Part shown: positions 17,195 through 25,691 of the stretch, one piece after another
Position numbering within the stretch: the first letter of the stretch is position 1
Layout of the letters: every line of letters begins with the position of its first letter
Source of the DNA: Bacteroidales bacterium UBA1714
Lineage (GTDB): Bacteria; Bacteroidota; Bacteroidia; Bacteroidales; Paludibacteraceae
DNA: 47,281 nt
Assembly (NCBI GenBank): GCA_002317295.1
Contig: DCIY01000011.1
Span: forward strand, 1 to 47,281
Direction of reading: 5' to 3'
The notes under the pieces: generated by a model
What the model saw: only the letters and a program-made list of their open reading frames with translations
Database searches by the model: none
What the model was told of the DNA's origin: nothing
Translations under genes and position numbers: made by a program

Positions 17195-17800
17195 ATGGCA
17201 AGATATACTGGACCTAAATCACGTATTGCACGTCGTTTTGGTGAACCTATCTTCGGTCCGGACAAAGTACTCGATCGTCGTAACTATGCCCCCGGACAAC
17301 ACGGTGTAAACCGTCGTAAAAAGAATTCTGAGTATGGAGAACAGCTCGCAGAAAAGCAGAAAGCGAAATACACTTATGGTGTTCTGGAGCGTCAGTTCCG
17401 TCTCTTGTTTGCTCAAGCCAGCCGTCAAAAGGGTATTACCGGTGAGATCCTGATTCAATTGTTGGAGTCTCGTCTGGACAATATCGTTTATCGTCTGGGT
17501 ATTGCACCCACCCGCGCCGCTGCTCGTCAGATGGTCAGTCACCGTCACATTACGGTAGATGGTAAGGTGGTTAATATTCCTTCATTCCAAGTGAAACCCG
17601 GTATGATTGTAGCCGTTCGTGAAAAGGCTAAATCGTTGGAGGTGATTGCTGCTTCTTTGGAAGGATTCAATCATGCCAAATATAGTTGGTTAGCATGGGA
17701 TGAGGCTCAAAAAGCCGGTAAGTTCCTGAATATTCCTGCACGTGAGGAAATTCCTGAGAACATTAAGGAGCAATTAATCGTTGAGTTGTACAGTAAATAA
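17195..17800 (+). CDS. rpsD: 30S ribosomal protein S4
   Basis: A 201-residue S4, primary 16S binder and, in enterobacteria, regulator of the alpha operon. It shows MARYTGPKSRIARRFGEPIFG, the S4 RNA-binding fold (LESRLDNIVYRLGIAPTRAAARQMVSHRHITVDGKVVNIPS) and a C-terminal VELYSK. No zinc Cys cluster is present at the N terminus. rpoA follows after 12 nt. Confidence 0.97.
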   Translation: MARYTGPKSRIARRFGEPIFGPDKVLDRRNYAPGQHGVNRRKKNSEYGEQLAEKQKAKYTYGVLERQFRLLFAQASRQKGITGEILIQLLESRLDNIVYRLGIAPTRAAARQMVSHRHITVDGKVVNIPSFQVKPGMIVAVREKAKSLEVIAASLEGFNHAKYSWLAWDEAQKAGKFLNIPAREEIPENIKEQLIVELYSK

Positions 17801-17812
17801 AAATTAAAATTC

Positions 17813-18805
17813 ATGGCAATATTAGATTTTATTAAACCTGACAAGGTGATCATGTTGGAATCGAGCAAGACGAAAGGCGTTTTTGAGTTTCGTCCCCTCG
17901 AGCCGGGTTATGGTATCACAGTTGGTAATGCTATCCGTCGCGTACTGTTGAGTTCGTTGGAGGGCTTTGCCATCTGCTCGATCAAGATAAGTGGTATTGA
18001 TCATGAATTTGCTACTATCCCTGGTGTAATCACCGATGTTACCAATTTGATTCTGAATCTCAAACAGGTTCGTTTTGCCCGTAAACCCGAGATGGAAGAG
18101 GATGGTGAAACCGTACGTATTCATGTGCAAAAAACCAAAACATTTGTTGCTGGTGATTTGAACAACGTACTTCAGAACTTCGAAGTCCTCAATCCCGAGT
18201 TATTATTGGCAGAAATGGACGAGTTGGCTGATTTTGAACTCGAATTGACCATTAACAAAGGTCGTGGTTATGTTCCCGCAGACGAGAATCGTAAACCCTC
18301 TGATGCCATTGGTACTTTGGCCATCGATTCTATCTACACCCCTATCCGTAACGTCAAGTACGAGATTGATTCCTATCGTGTGGAGCAGCGTACGGACTTT
18401 GAGAAACTGACTCTGGAAATTGAAACCGATGGTTCCATCAGCCCAAAGGATGCTTTGAAAGAAGCAGCCAAATTGCTGATTTTCCACTTTATGCTCTTTA
18501 GCGATGAGCGTATCATTTTGGAGGAAGAGACTTCCAAGAAGAATTCCGCTTTGGATGAAGAGATTTTGCGTATGCGTCAGTTGCTCAACCAACGTCTCCA
18601 AGACATGGATTTAAGTGTTCGTGCTCTCAACTGCCTGAAGGCTGCTGAGGTAGATACTTTGGGTGGTCTGGTGAAGTACCATCGCGCTGATTTGTTGAAA
18701 TTCCGCAATTTTGGTAAGAAGTCTCTCACCGAATTGGACGAATTGCTGGAACGTAATGGTTTGGCTTTCGGCATGGATATTAGCAGATACAAACTAAACG
18801 AGTAA
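17813..18805 (+). CDS. rpoA: DNA-directed RNA polymerase subunit alpha
   Basis: A 330-residue alpha subunit that dimerises to start core polymerase assembly. The N-terminal domain has GYGITVGNAIRRVLLSSLEGFA and the dimerisation helices. The C-terminal domain after about residue 255 has LNCLKAAEVDTLGGLVKYHRADLLKFRNFGKKSLTELDELL, the DNA- and activator-binding helix-hairpin-helix part. Full length; located between rpsD and rplQ as in most bacteria. Confidence 0.98.
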   Translation: MAILDFIKPDKVIMLESSKTKGVFEFRPLEPGYGITVGNAIRRVLLSSLEGFAICSIKISGIDHEFATIPGVITDVTNLILNLKQVRFARKPEMEEDGETVRIHVQKTKTFVAGDLNNVLQNFEVLNPELLLAEMDELADFELELTINKGRGYVPADENRKPSDAIGTLAIDSIYTPIRNVKYEIDSYRVEQRTDFEKLTLEIETDGSISPKDALKEAAKLLIFHFMLFSDERIILEEETSKKNSALDEEILRMRQLLNQRLQDMDLSVRALNCLKAAEVDTLGGLVKYHRADLLKFRNFGKKSLTELDELLERNGLAFGMDISRYKLNE

Positions 18806-18833
18806 TATATTTACGAGTAAATTTTAAAAAACA

Positions 18834-19322
18834 ATGAGACATAATAAAAAATTCAATCATCTTGGCCGTAAAGCCGCTCATCGCGGCGCGATGTTGTCGA
18901 ACATGGCTTGCTCGCTGATTATGCACAAGCGCATCTCGACCACCTTGGCCAAGGCAAAGGCTCTTCGTATTTTTGTAGAGCCACTGCTCACGCGTGCCAA
19001 AGAAGACACTATGGCTAACCGCCGTCTGGTGTTTGCAGCGCTGAAGCAAAAAGAAGTGGTAACCGAATTATTCCAAAATGTAGCTGAGAAAATTGCTAAC
19101 CGCCCCGGTGGTTATTGCCGTATTCTTCGCACGGGTTTCCGCCTGGGTGATGCTGCTGAAATGTGTATCATCGAATTGGTGGATTACAACGAGAATATGC
19201 TCAAGGATACCAAGAAGGCAGCCAAGAAGTCAACTCGTCGTTCTTCTGCCAAAAAAGCTGCAGAAGTGGTAGAAGCTGCTCCTGCTGAACAGGCTCAACC
19301 TGAAGAGGCAAAGGCTGAATAA
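18834..19322 (+). CDS. rplQ: 50S ribosomal protein L17 with Ala/Glu/Lys-rich tail
   Basis: A 162-residue L17 at the tunnel exit. Residues 1-120 are the standard fold (MRHNKKFNHLGRKAAHRGAMLSNMACSLI, RPGGYCRILRTGFRLGDAAEMCIIELV). The last 40 residues form a low-complexity tail, first basic (KDTKKAAKKSTRRSSAKKA) and then acidic/Ala-rich, a type of extension seen in Bacteroidota L17. Last gene of the ribosomal run; a terminator-like hairpin follows at 19338. Confidence 0.97.
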   Translation: MRHNKKFNHLGRKAAHRGAMLSNMACSLIMHKRISTTLAKAKALRIFVEPLLTRAKEDTMANRRLVFAALKQKEVVTELFQNVAEKIANRPGGYCRILRTGFRLGDAAEMCIIELVDYNENMLKDTKKAAKKSTRRSSAKKAAEVVEAAPAEQAQPEEAKAE

Positions 19323-19337
19323 GTCTTTCGTACATAA

Positions 19338-19387
19338 CATGCCAACGGTGATTCCGAATGTCGGGGTCGCCGTTGCATGGTATTTTT
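19338..19387 (+). terminator. Hairpin terminator after rplQ
   Basis: CATGCCAACGG (19338-19348) pairs with CCGTTGCATG (19370-19379) with one bulged C. Inside, GATTCCGA pairs with TCGGGGTC around a 3-nt ATG loop. A T-rich run (TATTTTT, 19381-19387) follows directly, so this fits an intrinsic terminator closing the ribosomal operon. The next start codon is only 9 nt further on, so some read-through may supply the ABC ATPase gene. Confidence 0.75.
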
Positions 19388-19395
19388 AAGTCACC

Positions 19396-20067
19396 ATGGC
19401 CATACATATTACACATCTTAGTAAACGCTTCGGACATCAGATGATTCTGAACGATGTTTCGTTGGATATACCTGACGGACAAATCGTTGGTTTATTGGGC
19501 CCCAATGGTGCCGGTAAATCGACGCTGATGAAGATTTTAGTGGGACTCTATCGTGCAGATACGGGTGAGATAAGGGTCCCTCAGACGATAGGCTATCTGC
19601 CGGAACTCAATCCACTGTATGATGATATGTATGTGCGTGAATATTTGGCCTTTATGGCCCGAATGAAGGGGTTGAATGAGGATATTGAACCCTGGATTGA
19701 ACAATTGGATTTGACGCCCGAAGCCAATAAGCGTTTGCGCTCGTTGAGCAAAGGATATCGCCAACGGGTAGGGTTGGCGCAGGCCCTGATGGGGCATCCG
19801 CAATTATTGATACTGGACGAACCTACTACCGGATTGGATCCCAATCAGTTATTGGAAATCAGGCAGGTGATCAAGTCGATTGCCCATCCTGAAAGCGGGG
19901 AGACAGGTGTGCGTCCGACCATTCTCTTTTCAACCCATATTTTACAGGAGGTAAAGGAAATTTGTGACCGCGTAGTGGTGCTGGATCATGGGCAGGTGAG
20001 AATGGACAAAATGATAGAAGAAACAGACAATTTGGAACAGCTTTTTATAGATGGAACAAAATTTTGA
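19396..20067 (+). CDS. ABC transporter ATP-binding protein (GldA/CcmA-like)
   Basis: A 223-residue ABC ATPase energising an unidentified transporter at the inner membrane. Visible: Walker A GPNGAGKST (35-43), signature LSKGYRQRVGLAQAL, Walker B LLILDEPTTGLDPNQ and the switch His in FSTHIL. The sequence is closest in style to the ABC-2/GldA gliding-type ATPases. Full GldA proteins are nearer 300 residues; here the C-terminal part is missing and the frame ends 17 nt inside ruvB. No permease gene is adjacent. Either this is a short family member or the 3' end was lost. The ATPase call is certain, the transport role unknown. Confidence 0.85.
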   Translation: MAIHITHLSKRFGHQMILNDVSLDIPDGQIVGLLGPNGAGKSTLMKILVGLYRADTGEIRVPQTIGYLPELNPLYDDMYVREYLAFMARMKGLNEDIEPWIEQLDLTPEANKRLRSLSKGYRQRVGLAQALMGHPQLLILDEPTTGLDPNQLLEIRQVIKSIAHPESGETGVRPTILFSTHILQEVKEICDRVVVLDHGQVRMDKMIEETDNLEQLFIDGTKF

Positions 20068-21070
20068 TATACGACAACAAATGACGGAGAAAGAGCAGGA
20101 TAATGCGTTGCGTCCGTTGTGCTTTGATGATTTTGCAGGGCAAAGCAAGATAGTGAGTAACCTCAAGATCTTTGTACAAGCCGCCCGTATGCGTCATGAG
20201 AGCCTGGATCACGTGTTGCTGTTTGGCCCTCCGGGTTTGGGTAAAACAACCTTGAGCAATATTATTGCCAACGAACTGGGGGTGGGATTTAAGGTGACAT
20301 CGGGACCGGTGCTGGATAAACCGGGTGATTTGGCAGGTTTGCTCACTTCGCTGGAGGAAAATGATGTGCTCTTTATCGATGAGATTCATCGTTTGAGCCC
20401 CATCGTGGAGGAATATCTGTATTCGGCCATGGAGGATTATCGCATTGATATCATGATTGATAAAGGTCCTTCGGCACGCACCATACAAATTGATCTAAAC
20501 CGTTTTACACTCATAGGAGCCACCACGCGCAGTGGGTTGCTGACCTCTCCATTGCGTGCACGATTTGGAATCAATTGTCACTTGGAGTATTACGACGCTT
20601 CGGTGCTGTCCAAGATTGTGGAACGCAGTGCGGGATTATTGGGTATCGATATCGATTCCAAAGCGGCCGGAGAAATTGCACGCCGAAGTAGGGGAACACC
20701 TCGTATCGCGAATGCGTTGCTTCGTCGCGTACGTGATTTTGCCCAGGTAAAAGGCGATGGCTTCATTGACTTGAGTATCGCTCAGTATGCTTTGGAGGCC
20801 TTGAATATAGATACCTATGGGTTGGATGAAATTGATAACAAACTGCTGTGCACGATTATTGATAAGTTCCGTGGAGGCCCTGTAGGGCTGACAACCATAG
20901 CCACGGCAATGGGAGAAGATCCGGGCACCATAGAGGATGTCTATGAACCCTATCTGATTAAGGAAGGATTTATCAAGCGTACTCCGCGTGGTCGGGAAGC
21001 CACCGAATTGGCCTATACCCATTTGCACAAAACCCCCTTCAGTCGTGATAACCAGACATCCCTGTTCTGA
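20051..21070 (+). CDS. ruvB: Holliday junction branch migration DNA helicase RuvB
   Basis: A 339-residue AAA+ ring motor that works with RuvA to move Holliday junctions. Walker A GPPGLGKTT is at 59-67, Walker B LFIDEIHRL follows near residue 115, then sensor 1 LIGATTRSGLLTSPLRARFG. The C-terminal winged helix has GGPVGLTTIATAMGEDPGTIEDVYEPYLI and ends with RTPRGREAT. Its start overlaps the ABC ATPase gene by 17 nt, so the two are translationally linked although their functions appear unrelated. Confidence 0.98.
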   Translation: MEQNFDIRQQMTEKEQDNALRPLCFDDFAGQSKIVSNLKIFVQAARMRHESLDHVLLFGPPGLGKTTLSNIIANELGVGFKVTSGPVLDKPGDLAGLLTSLEENDVLFIDEIHRLSPIVEEYLYSAMEDYRIDIMIDKGPSARTIQIDLNRFTLIGATTRSGLLTSPLRARFGINCHLEYYDASVLSKIVERSAGLLGIDIDSKAAGEIARRSRGTPRIANALLRRVRDFAQVKGDGFIDLSIAQYALEALNIDTYGLDEIDNKLLCTIIDKFRGGPVGLTTIATAMGEDPGTIEDVYEPYLIKEGFIKRTPRGREATELAYTHLHKTPFSRDNQTSLF

Positions 21071-21072
21071 GT

Positions 21073-21807
21073 ATGAGTAGCAAGAAGATGTATAAAGCGG
21101 TTTTCCTGGATTGGGATGACACGCTGGGTGATTGGTGTCAGGCAGCCTGCCATTCACAAAAAGATATCTATGGCAAGTATCGTTTGAGTGAGTTCTTTCC
21201 CACGTTTGAAGCCTATTATGCAGCCTACGAAACCCATAATGTGGATCTGTGGCGGCAGTATAGCGTAGGTCAGATTACACGCTCTTTTCTGCATCGGGAT
21301 CGATTTTTATGGCCCATGGTGCAACAATTGGGAGGCATGGAGATATTGTTTCAGTCTCCCAAATTGATCGATATGGCAGATCGCATGGGTGCCGATTTTT
21401 TGGAATTAACCAATCGCTATTTTACCTTACTTCCGGGTGCGAAAGAACTGGTTGAATATTTGGCAGCCAGGTATCCGTTAACCATCATCTCCAACGGTTT
21501 TGTGGAGGTTCAGTACTATAAATTGGCCCATTCGGGTTTGCAATCTCGCTTTCAGCATATTCTCATCAGCGAGGAAGTGGGCATCAACAAACCCATGCCG
21601 GGTATCTTTGAGCAGGCACTGAAGTGCAACGGGGTGAACAAGGACGAGGCAATCATGATAGGCGACAGTTATTACAGCGATATATCGGGTGCCCAAAATG
21701 CCGGTATCGACCAATTATGGGTGCGTTTTCCCGATCGGGTAAAAAACGAAGGAGAGCACGCCACCTATGAGGTGGAATCCCTTGCTCAGGTGATGGATAT
21801 ATTATAG
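21073..21807 (+). CDS. HAD-superfamily hydrolase, YjjG-like nucleotidase type
   Basis: A 244-residue cytoplasmic phosphatase of the haloacid dehalogenase fold. Motif I is FLDWDDTLGD with the nucleophile Asp and the acid/base Asp two residues on, motif II IISNG, motif III Lys in GINKPMPGIFEQAL, motif IV MIGDSYYSDISGAQNAGI. The all-helical cap between motifs I and II and the overall style match YjjG-type pyrimidine 5'-nucleotidases, but the substrate is inferred. It starts 2 nt after ruvB. A perfect hairpin TCTGCCA-ATT-TGGCAGA (21811-21827) lies just after its stop. Confidence 0.85.
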   Translation: MSSKKMYKAVFLDWDDTLGDWCQAACHSQKDIYGKYRLSEFFPTFEAYYAAYETHNVDLWRQYSVGQITRSFLHRDRFLWPMVQQLGGMEILFQSPKLIDMADRMGADFLELTNRYFTLLPGAKELVEYLAARYPLTIISNGFVEVQYYKLAHSGLQSRFQHILISEEVGINKPMPGIFEQALKCNGVNKDEAIMIGDSYYSDISGAQNAGIDQLWVRFPDRVKNEGEHATYEVESLAQVMDIL

Positions 21808-21810
21808 CCT

Positions 21811-21827
21811 TCTGCCAATTTGGCAGA
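21811..21827 (+). other. Perfect hairpin with 3-nt loop after the HAD gene
   Basis: TCTGCCA-ATT-TGGCAGA, seven perfect pairs around ATT, lies 3 nt past the HAD stop codon and upstream of grpE. No T-run follows, so a classical terminator is unlikely. It shares the 3-nt-loop design of other hairpins in the window. It could stabilise the upstream mRNA end or mark a repeat remnant. Confidence 0.5.
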
Positions 21828-21884
21828 GAAATACGGGTGGCATGGTAATTGTCCCTGTTGCATCAAATTAAAATAAGTATCACA

Positions 21885-22427
21885 ATGGCAAAGAAGAATA
21901 AAACAAAAGTGAACGCAGACGTAAACGCAGACGTAAACGCAGACGAGATCGTGCAACTGAAGCAGCAGATAGAGCTGTTAACCGCTCAGGTGGCGGAACT
22001 GGAGGATATCAAACTGCGTCAAATGGCGGAGTTTGACAATTATCGTCGGCGCACGCAAAAAGAGAAATTGGAACTGATGGATTCGGCCGGAGAACGCATT
22101 TTTAAGGATATGTTACCATTGGTGGATGATTTTGAGCGGGCAATCAACAGCTTGGCCAAGCACAAGGCCCAGGAGGAGAATGAGTATGCCAAAGCGTTGG
22201 GGGAAGGTATTGAACTGGTTTATCAGAAGTTTTTGAATTTTCTCACACAAAACAAAGTGAGTGTGATTGAAACGCAGGACAAGGACTTTTCTACGGATGA
22301 GCATGAGGCAATTACCACCTTTGCGGCCGGAGAGGATAAGAAAGGAAAAATTATTGATTGTACGCAAAAGGGATATAAACTGGGAGAAAAAGTCATTCGT
22401 TTTGCTAAAGTGGTAGTGGGGGAATAA
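21885..22427 (+). CDS. grpE: Nucleotide exchange factor GrpE
   Basis: A 180-residue cochaperone that exchanges ADP for ATP on DnaK. The start is MAKKNKTKV at 21885; an in-frame codon at 21849 would add twelve residues lacking similarity. Residues 9-20 are a three-fold NADV-type repeat from three 12-bp DNA copies (21909-21944). Then comes a long coiled coil (IVQLKQQIELLTAQVAELEDIKLRQMAEFDNYRRRTQKEK), and the C-terminal beta domain has GYKLGEKVIRFAKVVVGE. dnaJ follows after 4 nt. No CIRCE-type heat-shock operator was seen upstream. Confidence 0.96.
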   Translation: MAKKNKTKVNADVNADVNADEIVQLKQQIELLTAQVAELEDIKLRQMAEFDNYRRRTQKEKLELMDSAGERIFKDMLPLVDDFERAINSLAKHKAQEENEYAKALGEGIELVYQKFLNFLTQNKVSVIETQDKDFSTDEHEAITTFAAGEDKKGKIIDCTQKGYKLGEKVIRFAKVVVGE

Positions 22428-22431
22428 GATT

Positions 22432-23595
22432 ATGGCAGAGAAAAGAGATTATTATGAAGTCTTAGGCGTAGAGAAGAACGCCTCGGCGGAAGATATCAAA
22501 AAGGCTTACCGCAAAAAGGCCATTCAATATCACCCGGACAAGAACCCGGGCGATAAGGAGGCCGAAGAAAAATTTAAGGAGGCTGCCGAGGCGTATGAGG
22601 TATTGTCTGATCCGCAAAAACGTCAGCGTTATGACCAGTTTGGTCACGCCGGTATGGGTGGCGCTGGTGGCTTCAGTGGTGGCTTTACCAATATGGAAGA
22701 TATATTCTCTCAATTTGGTGACTTGTTTGAGAGTTGGGGTGTCGGTGGCAGTGGCTTCAGCAGTTTCTTTGGCGGTGGATCCCGTTCCTCTCAGCCCCGT
22801 GTGCGTCGCGGAAGTGACTTGCGTGTGAAGGTTCGCCTGACGCTGGAAGAGATCAATACCGGCGTAGAGAAGAAGATCAAGGTGCGTAAGTTGGTTCCCT
22901 GTACCCATTGTCATGGTTCGGGTTCTGCAGATGGAAGCGATGGCGAGACCTGTTCTACCTGTAAGGGCACCGGACGGGTGGTTCGTACGCAGCGGGGTAT
23001 ATTTGGCATGATGCAAGTGCAGGATGAATGTCCGACTTGTCATGGTGAAGGTAAGGTGATACGCAATAAGTGTCCTCATTGTCAGGGTGAAGGAGTGGTT
23101 CGTGATGAAGAAATCATTACCATTTCCATTCCGGCCGGTGTGAATGAAGGCATGCAGATTCCTATTCCCAACAAAGGCAATGCAGCTCCTCGGGGTGGCA
23201 TCAATGGCAATCTGATTGTTCAGATAGAAGAAGAACCGCACGATGACTTGATTCGTGAAGGCAATGACCTGGTGTACAATCTGCTGCTGGATATGCCTAC
23301 GGCTATTTTGGGTGGACAGGTGAAGATACCCACACTCAGCGGTGATGTCAAAATTACCATTACCCCGGGAACGCAACCCGGTAAGGTATTGCGTATGCGC
23401 GGAAAAGGATTGCCAATCATCGATCAGTATGCTCGCCAATATGGCACAGGTGATTTGCTCATTAATGTGGGCGTCTATGTGCCCGAACGTTTGAATAGGG
23501 AAGAAAAGGCAATGATTGAAAAACTGCAATCTTCACAGAATGTTCGTCCGGGAAATGCGGATAAACGCAATTTCTTTAAGAACCTGTTCGGATAA
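22432..23595 (+). CDS. dnaJ: Molecular chaperone DnaJ
   Basis: A 387-residue type I J-protein that delivers substrates to DnaK and stimulates its ATPase. J domain at 1-70 with the HPD motif (YHPDKNPGD); a Gly/Phe-rich linker (about 75-115); the zinc domain with four CxxCxGxG repeats (CTHCHGSGS, CSTCKGTGR, CPTCHGEGK, CPHCQGEGV); then the two beta-barrel substrate domains. Complete. It forms a pair with grpE; dnaK is not in the window. Confidence 0.98.
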   Translation: MAEKRDYYEVLGVEKNASAEDIKKAYRKKAIQYHPDKNPGDKEAEEKFKEAAEAYEVLSDPQKRQRYDQFGHAGMGGAGGFSGGFTNMEDIFSQFGDLFESWGVGGSGFSSFFGGGSRSSQPRVRRGSDLRVKVRLTLEEINTGVEKKIKVRKLVPCTHCHGSGSADGSDGETCSTCKGTGRVVRTQRGIFGMMQVQDECPTCHGEGKVIRNKCPHCQGEGVVRDEEIITISIPAGVNEGMQIPIPNKGNAAPRGGINGNLIVQIEEEPHDDLIREGNDLVYNLLLDMPTAILGGQVKIPTLSGDVKITITPGTQPGKVLRMRGKGLPIIDQYARQYGTGDLLINVGVYVPERLNREEKAMIEKLQSSQNVRPGNADKRNFFKNLFG

Positions 23596-23598
23596 CTT

Positions 23599-24672
23599 AT
23601 GAAACGATTCATTCTCAGTTCACTTCTGATCCTTTTGCTGGGTGCAAGCACTGCTTGTGCCCAACAGTTTTTATATGATGTGGACTTTGTAATGGATTTT
23701 GACAACCACGAATCCAACAACACGTACGAAAAGAGTGGAACCATTTTTGGCTTTCGCCTAACCCCTTCCATTGGTGTCGGTTTGTCCGATTCGTTGGGCG
23801 GCAGTCATCGGTTGATGGGGGGTGTGAGTTATATCCAACCCTGCGGAGCCAATTGGAAACAGGTGCAGGTTGTACCAACGGTGTATTATGAGTATGCCAT
23901 GCGAGGGTTTCAGATGGGTTTTGGATTTGTACCATACTCCTTGCTGATAGAGGCTTTGCCGGATTATTTGCGCAGCGATTCGTTGGCATTTTACTATCCC
24001 AATATTCAGGGAGCCTTATTTCAATACCAGTCTCGGCATGGCCATGCGATGCTGATGTGCGATTGGCGAGGCATGATGAGTCATGAAACACGCGAGGCTT
24101 TTCGCATCATTGGTGGAGGTAAATACCAATATCAATGGTTCATGGCGGGTGGCTGGGTACAAATGAACCACCTCAGCCATAATGCGGATACGATTTTGGG
24201 TGTGTGTGACGATATCGTACTCAACCCGCTTGTGGGGGTGAATGTGGGGCAATATACGCCTTTGGACAGTTTGAGTCTGCAGATAGGTTATCTGGGTGGT
24301 TTGCAACGAGACCGAAGGTATGACCGGCAGTATTGGGTCAATGGCATGGTGGCCGAATTGTATATGGGTTGGCGATTTATCGGATTCCGCAACAGTTTGT
24401 ATTGGGGCGATGACCAAATGCCTCTATACAGCCACTATGGCAGTTTGCTCAACCAGGGTGATCCTCGATTCAGGGCCTCGTTATTCAATCGAACGGATTT
24501 ATTCTTTTACATAGTTCGTCGCAGTTTTGTCACATGCTATGCCGGTTGGAGTCTGATTGTGACCGATCATGGCACAATTAGTAACCAGCAACAGGTGGTT
24601 TGCCGATTTAATTTGGACGGATTGCTGCGGCATCCACAGAAAAAACAAATACGCACCCTTAATTGGAGATAA
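23599..24672 (+). CDS. Secreted, probable outer-membrane beta-barrel protein
   Basis: I do not recognise a named family. The 357-residue product begins with a clear signal peptide (MKRFILSSLLILLLGASTAC then AQQ), with cleavage likely after ACA. The mature part is rich in aromatic and alternating hydrophobic segments (VPTVYYEYAMRGFQMGFGFV, LSLQIGYLGGLQ, VAELYMGWRFIGFRNSLYWG), as expected for beta strands of an outer-membrane barrel. It starts 3 nt after dnaJ and ends 2 nt before the GT4 gene, so it is probably cotranscribed with both. A role in the cell envelope is inferred only from these features. Confidence 0.7.
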   Translation: MKRFILSSLLILLLGASTACAQQFLYDVDFVMDFDNHESNNTYEKSGTIFGFRLTPSIGVGLSDSLGGSHRLMGGVSYIQPCGANWKQVQVVPTVYYEYAMRGFQMGFGFVPYSLLIEALPDYLRSDSLAFYYPNIQGALFQYQSRHGHAMLMCDWRGMMSHETREAFRIIGGGKYQYQWFMAGGWVQMNHLSHNADTILGVCDDIVLNPLVGVNVGQYTPLDSLSLQIGYLGGLQRDRRYDRQYWVNGMVAELYMGWRFIGFRNSLYWGDDQMPLYSHYGSLLNQGDPRFRASLFNRTDLFFYIVRRSFVTCYAGWSLIVTDHGTISNQQQVVCRFNLDGLLRHPQKKQIRTLNWR

Positions 24673-24674
24673 CG

Positions 24675-25691
24675 ATGAAAATTACTTACGACGCCAAGCG
24701 TTATTATCATAACTTTCGAGGTTTAGGCAATTATAGCCGTGATGTAGTGCGCCTGATGAGACAGTTTGCACCCGATTGGGAAATAGAATTGTTGGATCGT
24801 ACGGGTTTGCGTCGATCATTGCCGATTAAGGCACCAACGGGGGAAACGGCCATTTATCATGGACTGAGTGGTGAAATACCTTTGGGTATGCGTGGCTGGA
24901 AAACGGTGGTAACGATGCATGATGCCATTTTTATTCGGTATCCTCAGTTATATAGTCCCACTTATCGTTGGTTGTTCGCCCAAAAAGTGCAATATGCCTG
25001 TGACCATGCGGATGTTATTATCGCCATCAGCGAACAGACCAAACAGGATATGATGGCGTATTTTCATGCACCCGAACATAAGATACGGGTGGTGTATCAG
25101 GGGTGTAATAATCTGTTTCGCGAACCCATAGACCCTCAACGGGTGGATCAAATAAAACAGCAATATGCTTTACCCCAGCATTATATCTTATCCGTAGGAG
25201 CTATTGAGGAACGTAAAAACCTGCATCAACTCATTCGTGGGGTAGCGTCTGCCAAAATTGATATGCCGATCGTGGCAGTGGGGTCTGAATCGGAATATGC
25301 CCACCAGGCAGCCCAATTGGCTAAACAGTTGGGAGTCACTCTGCTCATGTACCATCATATCCGTGTGGAGCAATTGCCGCCTATCTATCGGGGAGCCGAT
25401 GTAATGTGTTATCCCAGTATGTTTGAAGGATTTGGCATTCCGATTTTGGAATCCATGTGTGTGGGCACTCCCGTGGTGACCAGCACAGGCAGTTGTTTTG
25501 GAGAAACGGGTGGGGAGGCGGCCCTGTATGCCGATCCCCATAATCATCAGCAGATAGGGGCACAACTCCAACGCGTGTTGGAAGATGAACGCCTACGGGA
25601 AGAAATGATCTTAAAAGGGTATCAGCAGGCAGATCGTTTTAAGGACGAAACGGTGATTAAGCAACTGCTGCAGGTGTATCAGACGATTTAG
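24675..25691 (+). CDS. Glycosyltransferase family 4 (GT-B fold)
   Basis: A 338-residue retaining glycosyltransferase likely acting in lipopolysaccharide or capsule assembly at the cytoplasmic face. It has the N-terminal glycine loop (FRGLGNYSRDVV), VVTMHDAIF, the domain junction ILSVGAIEERKNLHQLI and the E-x7-E motif in FEGFGIPILESM. The start at 24675 (MKITYDAKRYY) is preferred over an in-frame TTG at 24663, which overlaps the previous gene. Its 3' end overlaps the convergent O-antigen ligase gene by 35 bp. Sugar donor and acceptor unknown. Confidence 0.88.
   Translation: MKITYDAKRYYHNFRGLGNYSRDVVRLMRQFAPDWEIELLDRTGLRRSLPIKAPTGETAIYHGLSGEIPLGMRGWKTVVTMHDAIFIRYPQLYSPTYRWLFAQKVQYACDHADVIIAISEQTKQDMMAYFHAPEHKIRVVYQGCNNLFREPIDPQRVDQIKQQYALPQHYILSVGAIEERKNLHQLIRGVASAKIDMPIVAVGSESEYAHQAAQLAKQLGVTLLMYHHIRVEQLPPIYRGADVMCYPSMFEGFGIPILESMCVGTPVVTSTGSCFGETGGEAALYADPHNHQQIGAQLQRVLEDERLREEMILKGYQQADRFKDETVIKQLLQVYQTI

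Noticed and set aside
22462..23529. 355-codon open frame antisense to dnaJ
   Set aside because: Shadow of a strongly coding gene; its translation is His/Thr-rich and resembles no protein.
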